Assembly (NCBI GenBank): GCA_016840595.1 | Contig: JAEOSA010000042.1 | Span: 1 to 12,054 of the forward strand | Direction of reading: 5' to 3' | Length of the DNA: 12,054 nt | Source of the DNA: Candidatus Hermodarchaeota archaeon | GTDB lineage: Archaea > Asgardarchaeota > Hermodarchaeia > Hermodarchaeales > Hermodarchaeaceae | In this document: in pieces, positions 1 through 7,751 of the stretch | Layout: each line of letters begins with the position of its first letter | How positions within the stretch are numbered: the first letter of the stretch is position 1 | The notes under the pieces: model-generated | Told to the model about the DNA's origin: nothing | Databases searched by the model: none | The model's input: the letters and a program-made list of their open reading frames with translations, nothing else | Translations under genes and position numbers: made by a program

Positions 1-1673
1 AGGCTGTGCCTGCAGCCTACATGATTGATCCCGACCACTGCCTCGGCCTAAGCCCCAAAGAGTGCATGATGTGCTACGATGCCTGCAACAAAGCAGGACA
101 AGAAGCCATTCTCCCCGATGACACCGAAAAAATCCATGAGTTTGACATCGGCGCAATCATTGTCGCTACGGGCTACGAACCCTACGACCCCACTCCAATC
201 ACAGAATATGGTTATGGTGTCTATCCCAATGTGATTACAGCAATGGAGTTGGAACGACTCATCAATGCCGCAGGACCCACCGAGGGCAAAGTCATACGAC
301 CCTCAGATGAAGAAAAACCTCACAGCTTTGCCTTTATCCAATGTGTTGGAAGCCGAGACGAACGATCCAACATTTACTGTTCTGGCTTCTGCTGCATGTA
401 CACCATCAAAAACGCCCTCCTCCTCCACGAAAAATACCCTGATGCCGAAATCACGATCTATTACATGGATATCCGCACCAACTTCAAAGACTATGAAGAA
501 TTTTATCAACGAGCCCGACGCGCCGGTATCCGCTTCCAACAAGGACGTCCCGCAGAAATCACAGAAGATCCCAAGACCCGAAACCTTTGGGTCCGCGCTG
601 AAGACATGGCAACTGGAAAACCTACGAAGCGCGAATTTGATATGGTCATCCTCAGCACAGCCGCAGTACCCAGTCGAGGGACAGAAGATCTTGCACGGGT
701 TCTCAATGTTCCCGTTGGCCCCTCAGGTTTTTACATGGAAGCTCATCCCAAACTCAAACCTGTCGACGCAGCCACCGAGGGTGTCTTCTTCTGCGGTTCT
801 GCTCAAGGACCTAAAGATATTCCCGCAAGCGTCGCCCAAGGAAGCGCCGCTGCTGCTCGTGCCCTTCGAATTATTACTCAAGATGAATGGGAAATTGAAC
901 CCATTGTAGCAGTCGTCAATCCGGAGCTATGTCGAAGCGCCACTGGAAAATGTGGTATCTGCGTATCACGCTGCGCCTATGGTGCTATCACCGCTGAACC
1001 CGGAACCGCTGCTTACGTCACACCAGCAAAATGCCATGGCTGTGGAACATGCGTAGCTGAATGCCCTGCGAATGCAATTAGACAGATGCACTTCACCGAT
1101 GCTCAGATTATGGATCAAATTCGAGCGCTATTGAAAGATAATCCTGAGGACAAAATCTTCGCCATGCTGTGCAACTGGTGTAGTTATGCGGGAGCGGATC
1201 TAGCCGGAATTAGTCGTTATAATTATCCAACAAATGTACGTGGCATTCGCGTCATGTGTTCAGGGCGAATGTCGGATCAATTCATTTTGGAAGCTTTCCG
1301 ACTTGGTGCTGGAATGGTGTTAATGTCTGGGTGTCGTCTCACCGAAACTGGCAGCGATTGTCACTACATTACGGGGAATGTGTGGGCTGAGAAACGCGCA
1401 AACCGGATGTCAGCGTATCTGGAGCGGATTGGCATGGATCCACGACGATTCCGACTAGAGTGGGTCTCCGCTGCAGAAGGGGACAAATGGGCAGCAGTTA
1501 CAACAGAGATGGCTGAACAACTCAAAGAAATGGGTCGCGATTTTATCGTTGAAGAGAATGAACGACTCCGCCCGGAGCTTGAGAAGCGTCTTGCCCGGCT
1601 CACGAAACGAGAAAAGCCCAAACCAAAGCCGAAAGCGAAGGCAAAAACTAAATCAACGAAGGTGAAGGTGTAA
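1..1673 (+). CDS. hdrA: HdrA-MvhD fusion, heterodisulfide reductase flavin/iron-sulfur subunit (5' partial)
   Basis: The frame is open to the left edge (first whole codon at 3), so roughly the N-terminal third, with the first FAD-binding loop, is outside the window. Numbering from the GTG codon at 6, the visible part has an HdrA cluster motif C12-x7-C20-x2-C23-x3-C27, the Rossmann segment GAIIVATGYEP (49-59), the HdrA hallmark IQCVGSRDE with C113 and C125/C129/C130 (111-130), and two ferredoxin motifs (C309/C316/C319/C323 and C343/C346/C349/C353). From about 365 to 515 an MvhD/FlpD-like domain follows, with CNWC (389-392), C418, and C443 and C452 in a GC-x8-CHY context. HdrA is the FAD subunit that bifurcates electrons between ferredoxin and the HdrB disulfide site; MvhD normally links it to a hydrogenase or formate dehydrogenase. 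The protein ends in a Lys/Pro/Ala-rich tail (534-555). The stop codon overlaps the next start. Family assignment is firm; the electron partners are inferred. Confidence 0.95.
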   Translation, partial: AVPAAYMIDPDHCLGLSPKECMMCYDACNKAGQEAILPDDTEKIHEFDIGAIIVATGYEPYDPTPITEYGYGVYPNVITAMELERLINAAGPTEGKVIRPSDEEKPHSFAFIQCVGSRDERSNIYCSGFCCMYTIKNALLLHEKYPDAEITIYYMDIRTNFKDYEEFYQRARRAGIRFQQGRPAEITEDPKTRNLWVRAEDMATGKPTKREFDMVILSTAAVPSRGTEDLARVLNVPVGPSGFYMEAHPKLKPVDAATEGVFFCGSAQGPKDIPASVAQGSAAAARALRIITQDEWEIEPIVAVVNPELCRSATGKCGICVSRCAYGAITAEPGTAAYVTPAKCHGCGTCVAECPANAIRQMHFTDAQIMDQIRALLKDNPEDKIFAMLCNWCSYAGADLAGISRYNYPTNVRGIRVMCSGRMSDQFILEAFRLGAGMVLMSGCRLTETGSDCHYITGNVWAEKRANRMSAYLERIGMDPRRFRLEWVSAAEGDKWAAVTTEMAEQLKEMGRDFIVEENERLRPELEKRLARLTKREKPKPKPKAKAKTKSTKVKV

Positions 1674-2230
1674 TGGATGTGGAAGAACGCCTTGAGGAGA
1701 TAGCCGAGAAGCTGGCCAAACGGGTTGACACAAAAAGCTGTTTCCAGTGCGGTTCATGTGTCAGTGCCTGTCCCGTGGCCCGACTTACTGACGGTGAACT
1801 CTATCATCCTCGCCGGATTGTTCGAGCGACGTTGGAAGGTGAGGCTTCCAAGTTACTCGAGCAGCCCAGCCTCTGGTTATGCACAAGCTGTCATGCTTGT
1901 CTTGAACACTGTCCCCAGAAAGTCCCCGTTTCTGAGCTCGTCCAAGACCTGCAGAATCTAGCCAGTGAATTGGGAGTAACACCCGACGATATCGTCTCTG
2001 AAGTTGAGAACATAATTGCCACCGGTTGGGCTCTTGCACCAAGCGAGTCAGTGAATAAACGCCGTGTTGAATTGGGACTTCCCCCGATTCCGCTGGAAGA
2101 GAAGGGTAAGAAGGATTTACATACAATCGCAAAGGCTACCGAATTGTTATCACGATTGGAAAAAATCAAAGAACACAAAGCTGCCGTGAAGGCAGCTGAT
2201 GAAGCCATTCAAGAAGGAGGAGAAGCTTAA
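1673..2230 (+). CDS. hdrC: HdrC, heterodisulfide reductase 4Fe-4S subunit
   Basis: A 185-residue soluble ferredoxin-like protein, the usual HdrC size. It carries two complete 4Fe-4S motifs, C23-x2-C26-x2-C29-x3-C33-P and C70-x2-C73-x2-C76-x3-C80-P, the standard HdrC arrangement. HdrC relays electrons from the HdrA clusters to the catalytic HdrB subunit in the cytoplasmic HdrABC complex. The ATG overlaps the hdrA stop as TAATG, with a weak GGTG-type ribosome-binding sequence inside the hdrA 3' end, so translational coupling is likely. The C-terminal half after residue 95 is helical and charged and has no further cysteines. The order A-C-B with no gaps implies one transcript and fixed stoichiometry. 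No transmembrane segment is seen, unlike membrane-bound HdrE-linked forms. Confidence 0.95.
   Translation: MDVEERLEEIAEKLAKRVDTKSCFQCGSCVSACPVARLTDGELYHPRRIVRATLEGEASKLLEQPSLWLCTSCHACLEHCPQKVPVSELVQDLQNLASELGVTPDDIVSEVENIIATGWALAPSESVNKRRVELGLPPIPLEEKGKKDLHTIAKATELLSRLEKIKEHKAAVKAADEAIQEGGEA
2216..2220 (+). promoter_or_regulatory. Shine-Dalgarno for hdrB
   Basis: GGAGG lies inside the end of hdrC, 9 bases before the hdrB ATG at 2230. It fixes that start even though the ATG overlaps the hdrC stop by one base. Confidence 0.8.
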
Positions 2231-3138
2231 TGGCGGATACACCGTGGGCACTTTACATGGGTTGTGTTATCCCCAACCGATTACCTTACATGGAAGTAGC
2301 CATGCGTGAAACGCTTAATTATTTTGAGATTCCCACCCAAGATATCTCTGGTTTCACCTGTTGTCCAAATCCCTTAACCCTTGCTCATATTGACCATGAA
2401 GCCTCTCTTGCAATCTCAGCTCGAAACCTTGCCATTGCTGAAGAAAAGGGACTTAACATTCTCACACCTTGTAACGGCTGTTTTGAAGCGCTCAAAGGCA
2501 CAGGGGCATGCCTCCAGGAAGACGTAGAACTCCGCAAAAAAGTCAACACGATTCTTTCCAAAACTGGACATGAATACAAGGGAACCATTCAGGTCAAACA
2601 CTTCATCCAATTTCTCTTCGAAGACATTGGCCTGGGAACCATCGCTGAGTCAGTTGCCCATCCTTTAAGTGACCTTGTCGTCGCCACTCACATTGGCTGT
2701 CATATTCTTCGACCCAGCAACCTCCTCAACGTTGATGATGCCCAACGACCAACGATACTTCACCAACTTGTTCGCGCACTAGGAGCCAAAGCTGTCCAAT
2801 ATCCAGATGAAATGGATTGTTGCGGATATGGAACCCGTCCAGCAGACAAAGACATGGCCCTCAAAATGACAGGAAATAAGCTAGAAAACATGAAACGTGC
2901 AGGTGCTGAAGCCCTCGTAGTAATTTGTCCAGCCTGCACATTGCAGTTTGATCTCATGCAGCGGCTTGCCCTCCGCGATGCAGAGGATAAAACACCACTC
3001 CCAGTTTTTTACTACCCCGAGCTGCTGAATCTAGCGTTAGGACTTTCACCAGATAAGATGGGCTTCAATCTGCATCGAGTTAAAGTCGATCCAGTATTAA
3101 TCAAACTACTTCCCGACCTCGCTCTTCCCACTACCTAA
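2230..3138 (+). CDS. hdrB: HdrB, heterodisulfide reductase catalytic subunit
   Basis: A 302-residue protein with two intact CCG-domain cysteine sets. The first is C12-x31-C44-C45-x35-C81-x2-C84 and the second C157-x39-C197-C198-x34-C233-x2-C236. In characterised HdrB these hold two non-cubane 4Fe-4S clusters that cleave the CoM-S-S-CoB heterodisulfide. No cysteine of either set is missing, so the subunit should be catalytically complete. The natural disulfide in this organism cannot be told from sequence; in non-methanogens HdrB homologues may act on other thiols. The start is the ATG overlapping the hdrC stop, supported by GGAGG upstream. The gene ends 16 bases from the tail of the convergent phosphate permease gene, and no clear terminator hairpin separates them. 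Confidence 0.95.
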   Translation: MADTPWALYMGCVIPNRLPYMEVAMRETLNYFEIPTQDISGFTCCPNPLTLAHIDHEASLAISARNLAIAEEKGLNILTPCNGCFEALKGTGACLQEDVELRKKVNTILSKTGHEYKGTIQVKHFIQFLFEDIGLGTIAESVAHPLSDLVVATHIGCHILRPSNLLNVDDAQRPTILHQLVRALGAKAVQYPDEMDCCGYGTRPADKDMALKMTGNKLENMKRAGAEALVVICPACTLQFDLMQRLALRDAEDKTPLPVFYYPELLNLALGLSPDKMGFNLHRVKVDPVLIKLLPDLALPTT

Positions 3139-3154
3139 ACCTGTGGCATTGGGA

Positions 3155-4198
3155 TTAGGGAACAGGGAATAGTAACGGAAATAACGGTGCCAGCCAAGTA
3201 TAGAGAAAAAACAATCCCAGTGCCATCGTTGCAGAAGCCGGCACGGTCAAAATAGATGCCCATGCAATCTTTTTCACAGCTGGACCTCCTATAGGTGTCC
3301 GGTTCGCTAATCCCACACCAATCACCGCAGTCACCAACACATGTGTACCAGATAATGGAAGCCCCGCTATTGTGCCAATTAACAACACGATGGCCACACC
3401 TGACTCTGCAGCAAAACTTGAACTAGGTCGCAACTCGGTGACTTCTCTCCCCACTGTTGCCACAACTCTTCGTCCAATCAAAAACAAGCCAATTGCCATC
3501 CCCACACCGCAAAGGAGTAGAAACCACCTAATTAACGGTATACCAAATAGAGTCGCTGTGGGATCAGGAAACGCTAACACCAGAATCCCTACTGCTTTTG
3601 CTACATCATTACCTCCACGACTCAGACCAGTGATGATAACCATCACTAAAAGCAAGATTCCAAAAACCCACTCCATACGTCTCACACGATCCATACCTGT
3701 CGCCCGAGGATACACAAATTTCCTAATCACATACTGGAGACAAAACGCAATTACCAACCCAAAAATCGGGCTGAGAACCCATCCGATGACAATTTCTAGC
3801 ATAGTTGACCAATTAATAACTTCAAGCGCTAACTGAAATTGTAACCACAATCCAATCCCCAATACACACCCCACTATACTATGGGTCGTAGAAATAGGGT
3901 ACCCTCTCACGGAGACAAGAAACAGCCACAGTGTCATGGCAATGACGATAATTAGGACAATTTCGAGAGGTAAATCGATTTTCACCATGTCTGAGCCGAT
4001 GGTTTTTGACACATCAACTCCAAGAAGCTGCGCTCCAATGATTTGGAGAAATGCACCTAAAAGAATTGCCGCGTTCAACGTTACAATCTTAGCACCAACA
4101 ACACTTGCCATGGTTTCATCGTTTGCACCAATAGCCATTGCAACAACAAACACTAAGACGATGAGGAGGATAACTACGATGAGAAGTTCTAATGACAC
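3155..4198 (-). CDS. PiT-family inorganic phosphate permease
   Basis: A 347-residue, strongly hydrophobic protein with about nine to ten predicted membrane spans. It shows the internal duplication typical of PiT transporters: GAND (24-27) and STTHSIVG (103-110) in the first half, GGND (195-198) and SGTHVLVTAVIG (283-294) in the second. These paired GxND and S-x-TH motifs line the phosphate/cation site in the family. It probably imports phosphate with H+ or Na+ across the cytoplasmic membrane; sulfate transport is known for some relatives and cannot be excluded. The start is GTG at 4198, chosen because AAAGGAGA lies 10 bases upstream (4209-4216) and no other in-frame start is close. No PhoU-like gene accompanies it here. 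It is transcribed toward hdrB and diverges from the QueG-like gene. Confidence 0.92.
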   Translation of the reverse strand: MSLELLIVVILLIVLVFVVAMAIGANDETMASVVGAKIVTLNAAILLGAFLQIIGAQLLGVDVSKTIGSDMVKIDLPLEIVLIIVIAMTLWLFLVSVRGYPISTTHSIVGCVLGIGLWLQFQLALEVINWSTMLEIVIGWVLSPIFGLVIAFCLQYVIRKFVYPRATGMDRVRRMEWVFGILLLVMVIITGLSRGGNDVAKAVGILVLAFPDPTATLFGIPLIRWFLLLCGVGMAIGLFLIGRRVVATVGREVTELRPSSSFAAESGVAIVLLIGTIAGLPLSGTHVLVTAVIGVGLANRTPIGGPAVKKIAWASILTVPASATMALGLFFLYTWLAPLFPLLFPVP

Positions 4199-4274
4199 GA
4201 TGTAAGTGTCTCCTTTGAGTCTTAGATTTTTTTTTGAGCATTTCGGTAATTGAACCTACACTCTCTATAGATTC

Positions 4275-4282
4275 TATATTTA
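4275..4282 (-). promoter_or_regulatory. TATA-like box for the phosphate permease gene
   Basis: TAAATATA read on the minus strand. A transcript starting about 25 bases on, near 4250, would have a leader of about 50 bases carrying the AAAGGAGA ribosome-binding site. This is a motif match only. Confidence 0.45.
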
Positions 4283-4355
4283 GGGCAGAACCACACTGTT
4301 CACCCAAAAGAATCTTACGCAATAACTTAGGGTACAACAATCACCTATCAAAAAT

Positions 4356-4360
4356 GGAGG
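4356..4360 (+). promoter_or_regulatory. Shine-Dalgarno for the QueG-like gene
   Basis: GGAGG, 7 bases before the ATG at 4368. It is one of the clearest ribosome-binding sites in the window. Confidence 0.8.
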
Positions 4361-4367
4361 AAAGTGT

Positions 4368-5108
4368 ATGCAAGCATCCTTAGGACAAGAAATCCGCCAA
4401 ATGTCCATGAAATGGGGCGCGGACTTGGTTGGGTTTGCCTCTTCCGAACAGTTTGAACGGTTTCCCGTTGAAAATCGTCCAACCTATACTCTCCCCTCTG
4501 CTCAAACAGTTGTCGTATTAGGGTTGCAAATGGTAGATCCACTCCTTGATTTATGGCTTCATGCTCCTCCCACAACGGGTGCAGGTCGGTATTCAACGGG
4601 GCGAGCCTTCGAGGATGAAATTCTCCGAGCAATTTGTTATCGACTTGCTCTTGCCATGTTTAAACGGCGGATTGAGGCCAAAGTTCTCCCCTATGGACCG
4701 TCACCGGAAAAAGAACATAACGGCTTCATCTATCTAAAGGGTGCAGGAGTCCTTGCGGGACTCGGGGTTATCGGAAAAAATAATCTCCTCATCACACCGG
4801 ATTTTGGACCACGTATTCGTCTTCGGGCTATTGCCATTTCAGAAAAACTCCCCGCCAGCCGGATGATGACTGATAATCCATGGTGCGCTAACTGTGAACG
4901 ATGCGTTCAAGCTTGTCCAGTAAACGCACTACACGGCGGAAAATACAACAGAGAACGGTGCTTAACAAGCCCCGATCACAAACGGCCCCTATCACCGGGT
5001 GCTGAGCTCTGGTGTACACGCTGCTCCTGTGTCTGTCCTGTTGGTTCTCGGGTACCCTGTGATGATTCTCTAAAAATCCAGCCACTCACAGAACAGACTA
5101 AGTTTTAA
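4368..5108 (+). CDS. Short QueG-like double 4Fe-4S protein
   Basis: A 246-residue protein related to epoxyqueuosine reductase and the iron-sulfur part of reductive dehalogenases. Visible family landmarks are the N-terminal alpha/beta region with VVVLGLQM (48-55), the conserved GLGVIGKNNLLI (131-142) with TPDFGPR after it, and a C-terminal pair of cluster motifs: C173-x2-C176-x2-C179-x3-C183-P, then C198 and a Cys-dense stretch C216/C219/C221/C223-P. It is about 100 residues shorter than typical QueG and ends soon after the second cluster motif, so true epoxyqueuosine reductase activity is doubtful; an electron-transfer or other reductase role is as likely. The start is fixed by GGAGG at 4356-4360, 7 bases before the ATG. 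The next gene, a geranylgeranyl reductase homologue, follows after 43 bases and is probably cotranscribed. Confidence 0.8.
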   Translation: MQASLGQEIRQMSMKWGADLVGFASSEQFERFPVENRPTYTLPSAQTVVVLGLQMVDPLLDLWLHAPPTTGAGRYSTGRAFEDEILRAICYRLALAMFKRRIEAKVLPYGPSPEKEHNGFIYLKGAGVLAGLGVIGKNNLLITPDFGPRIRLRAIAISEKLPASRMMTDNPWCANCERCVQACPVNALHGGKYNRERCLTSPDHKRPLSPGAELWCTRCSCVCPVGSRVPCDDSLKIQPLTEQTKF

Positions 5109-5151
5109 GTAACACTTCAGGGAAGACACCTAATCTCAGAGAGGAATCCAA

Positions 5152-6516
5152 ATGACCGAACATGACCTTATTGTCGTGGGTGCAGGTCCCGCAGGAGCCC
5201 ACCTCGCTAGTCAGACCGCAAAGGTTGGACTCAATGTTTTACTTCTGGAACGGTTGTCTCGGGATCGCGTCGGGGATAAAGTCTGTGGCGAAGGCATCGC
5301 CTTACATCATCTCAAGAATGCCGGAATCCCCTATCCCAAAGGGAAAGAACTCGGGACGCCTATTAATGGCATCGATATCTATCCACCGAGCATGCAAAAC
5401 TATGTAACGGTCAGTCAACAGCTTGAGGGTGAACCCTGTCAAGGATGGACGGTAGATCGACTCTATTTCGGACAACGCCTCCTTAGGTATGCTGAAAAAT
5501 CAGGAGCTGAAATTCGAGATCATGCCCATGTCCTTGAACCCCTTTTAGACAAGGGAACGGTTGTTGGAGTGAAATACAAAGATACCTCCACCAATTCCAT
5601 GAAGGAAGCACGAGCCAAAGTAATAGTTGATGCAAGCGGCATGTCTGCTAGTCTCCGTCGTCGAATACAACATCCCCTCATCGAACAGACTATCGCACTC
5701 AAGGATCAAGCCGTCTGTTATCGTGAGGTCCTTGAACTCCAAACCGCCTTTGAACCTAGTGATCGCTGTTGGATTATCATGGACGACCGATACAGTCCTG
5801 GGGGCTATGTCTGGATCTTCCCCAGAGGAGGGAAAATCGCAAATGTTGGGTTAGGCACCCAAGGAGGTTATGGGTACAAACCTAAGCAACTCTATCAACA
5901 ATTCCTTGCAAGTAACCCCATTTTCAAAGATGCCAAGGTCATCCATGGCGGTGGAGGAGCAGCTCCTATCCGACGACCATTGTGGAGCTACGTTGCTGAT
6001 GGTATCATATTTATTGGAGACAGTGGTTGCCATGTCAATCCCATTCATGGAGGCGGGATTGGCTCAGCTATTGAAGCAGGTCACGTTGCCACCTCATATA
6101 TCAAAGACGCGATCGAAGCTGGCGACGTATCTGCTCAAGGTCTGTGGGGATTCAACGTGGAGTACAATCGTCATCATTATGGACAAAAAATCGCGTCATT
6201 AGATCTTATGCGACGATTACTCCAAGAAGTAGGTAACGAAGAATTCGAGTTCGTCATCAACAATCATATCATCACCACAGAAGATTTACTTCGTGCAAAT
6301 GCCGGAGAAGGAATTCAACTCTCAGCCACTGATAAGGCGGGACGATTTCTCCGTGGTTTAAGGCGACTTGGCTTACTCCGACGAATCCAAAAAGTCTCAA
6401 GAGAAATGGGAGAAATGCTGAACCTTTACCGTAACTTTCCCGAATTGATGACTGCATTTCCTGAATGGAAGAAAGAGGTTGAGCAGTTATACTACAATCT
6501 CGGATATGAGCCTTGA
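5152..6516 (+). CDS. Geranylgeranyl reductase family FAD oxidoreductase
   Basis: A 454-residue flavoprotein of the digeranylgeranylglycerophospholipid reductase family, which hydrogenates isoprenoid chains of archaeal lipids (and related polyprenols). Seen in the sequence: FAD-binding VGAGPAG (9-15) with acidic E33 closing the Rossmann fold, the family motif DKVCGEG (42-48) whose cysteine lies by the active site in solved homologues, the substrate-side PxxYxWxFP motif (216-224), and the second FAD motif IGDSGCHVNPIHGGGIG (288-304). The length suits the family. The C-terminal 60 residues are basic and helical and may touch the membrane. The start has GAGG at 5141-5144, 7 bases upstream. The enzyme is likely at the inner face of the membrane. 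The iron-sulfur gene just before it may supply electrons (inference). Paralogues with other isoprenoid substrates are common, so exact substrate is open. Confidence 0.9.
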   Translation: MTEHDLIVVGAGPAGAHLASQTAKVGLNVLLLERLSRDRVGDKVCGEGIALHHLKNAGIPYPKGKELGTPINGIDIYPPSMQNYVTVSQQLEGEPCQGWTVDRLYFGQRLLRYAEKSGAEIRDHAHVLEPLLDKGTVVGVKYKDTSTNSMKEARAKVIVDASGMSASLRRRIQHPLIEQTIALKDQAVCYREVLELQTAFEPSDRCWIIMDDRYSPGGYVWIFPRGGKIANVGLGTQGGYGYKPKQLYQQFLASNPIFKDAKVIHGGGGAAPIRRPLWSYVADGIIFIGDSGCHVNPIHGGGIGSAIEAGHVATSYIKDAIEAGDVSAQGLWGFNVEYNRHHYGQKIASLDLMRRLLQEVGNEEFEFVINNHIITTEDLLRANAGEGIQLSATDKAGRFLRGLRRLGLLRRIQKVSREMGEMLNLYRNFPELMTAFPEWKKEVEQLYYNLGYEP

Positions 6517-6598
6517 ATTCAGGTTTCTCTTTGATTATAACTAGCTAGGCTTTTTACCTGCCCCACTACAATATAGATATCTTTGTTCTCTCCAAGCC
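6517..6598 (+). promoter_or_regulatory. Promoter region of WD40 gene (TATA box 6571-6577)
   Basis: The spacer holds a T-run at 6550-6555, which could end transcription from the preceding flavoprotein gene, then AATATAGAT around 6570-6578. The centre of this TATA-like box is about 25 bases before the ATG at 6599, the spacing expected if transcription starts at or next to that ATG. No Shine-Dalgarno precedes 6599, which also fits a leaderless mRNA. Confidence 0.5.
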
Positions 6599-7522
6599 AT
6601 GAAGAGAATTCTGAAGGTGTTGTTCGAGATGGATCCACCCATCGTTATCGATGCTCATACTCGCCACGTGTCTGATATCCTCTTCTCTCCAGATAATAGT
6701 GTATTAATCACATGTGGAATGGATAATCTCACTCAAATTTGGTCCGTAAAAGATTGGGCCCAACTCAACACACTTTTTGGACATACGAACAGTGTGAATT
6801 CGGTGGCAATAACTGCTAAGGGTGATTTCCTGGCAACAGGATCCACAGATGCCACTGTTAAGATTTGGCAGTATCCCTCTGGAACGCTTGAAACCACGCT
6901 CAGTGGACATAGGAAGACTGTCGCAGCTGTGGCATTTTCGCCGACTGGTGATTACGTTGCTTCTGGTTCATATGATGGGCATGTCAAAATATGGGATGTG
7001 ACATCTGGAACAGAACAACTGACACTTACAAATTTGGGACGGAATATTGCTTCCATCTCATTCTCACCAGATGGAAAATTCTTAGTGGCAGGCGGGTTAG
7101 GCGATGATATTTTTCTCTGGGAGTTTCCTTCCGGGGAGTTAATCAGACAAATAACAGGACACGAAACTGCAGTTTCCGCCGTGACTTTTTCCTCAGATGG
7201 TGAGTGGCTAGGCTCAATAGGTTATGAACAAACCCTGAAAATACGGTCTACAAAAGACTGGGAAGAACATCTTTCAATTGCTCTGGAATCTCGGGCCAGT
7301 GACCTCGATTTTACTTCAGATAACAAGAAGGTCGCTGCGGCCATCGATTATGGTGTTCGTATGTGGGACATTCGATCTGGTGAGATTCACAAGCAGTATG
7401 AATTACCTGTTCAAGGCGTGTATACCGTGTCGGTGTCACCTACTCGACGGTGGCTTGCAGTGGGATCAGCTGATGGTTTGGTCCGGATTTGGCAAATCCG
7501 GAAACCACCGATGAAAAAATGA
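6599..7522 (+). CDS. Seven-bladed WD40-repeat propeller protein
   Basis: A 307-residue protein made almost wholly of seven WD40 repeats, enough for one closed propeller. Blades end at about residues 50 (QIWSV), 92 (KIWQY), 134 (KIWDV), 176 (FLWEF), 218 (KIRST, W replaced), 258 (RMWDI) and 300 (RIWQI). GH or equivalent turns open several blades (GH 61-62, GH 103-104, GH 187-188) and FSPDG-type turns are frequent. No enzyme domain, signal peptide or membrane span is present, so it is probably a cytoplasmic protein-interaction scaffold; its partners are unknown. Blades 5 and 6 are the most degenerate. The ATG at 6599 fits a leaderless transcript; an alternative ATG at 6629 has AAGGTG 9 bases before it and would remove ten residues outside the propeller. 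It appears to be a single-gene unit with no functional link to its neighbours. Confidence 0.9.
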   Translation: MKRILKVLFEMDPPIVIDAHTRHVSDILFSPDNSVLITCGMDNLTQIWSVKDWAQLNTLFGHTNSVNSVAITAKGDFLATGSTDATVKIWQYPSGTLETTLSGHRKTVAAVAFSPTGDYVASGSYDGHVKIWDVTSGTEQLTLTNLGRNIASISFSPDGKFLVAGGLGDDIFLWEFPSGELIRQITGHETAVSAVTFSSDGEWLGSIGYEQTLKIRSTKDWEEHLSIALESRASDLDFTSDNKKVAAAIDYGVRMWDIRSGEIHKQYELPVQGVYTVSVSPTRRWLAVGSADGLVRIWQIRKPPMKK

Positions 7523-7541
7523 ATCCCCCCTCCACTCCGCT

Positions 7542-7556
7542 CCCCAAATATGGGGG
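7542..7556 (+). terminator. Possible terminator hairpin after the WD40 gene
   Basis: CCCC, a 6-base loop and GGGG, followed by a pyrimidine-rich TTTCTTCTC tract, lie 20 bases after the WD40 stop. It could end that transcript, or it may simply be part of the structured element described for the minus strand. Confidence 0.35.
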
Positions 7557-7751
7557 TCCTGTTTCTTCTCGCCATCCATCCGGATGGGTCATCAACTCCC
7601 CGGATGCTTCCCAAGCATCTGCTGTGGTTACCGGACAGTTCGGAGGGCAGGTGTTGAAGAGACAACACCGCCCTCCACCAAGAGGCATTAAATCAAGGGT
7701 GGTCTAATATCCTGATTGCCGGTAACTAACCTTGTATAGGGCGTATGTTGC

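Noticed and set aside
265..909. Long open frame of 214 residues overlapping hdrA in another frame
   Set aside because: Shadow of hdrA; the hdrA frame has unmistakable conserved motifs throughout.
7440..7688. Minus-strand open frame of 82 residues beginning MPLGGGRCC, with clustered cysteines
   Set aside because: It runs through perfectly paired hairpins, overlaps the WD40 gene 3' end by over 80 bases, and its start lacks a Shine-Dalgarno. Base pairing explains the sequence better than coding.
7557..7735. Plus-strand reading frame with protein-like pieces (LLAIHPDG, ALNQGWSNILIAGN) split by a TGA
   Set aside because: Suggestive of a broken gene, but there is no start, no family I recognise, and the same bases form the inverted repeats.
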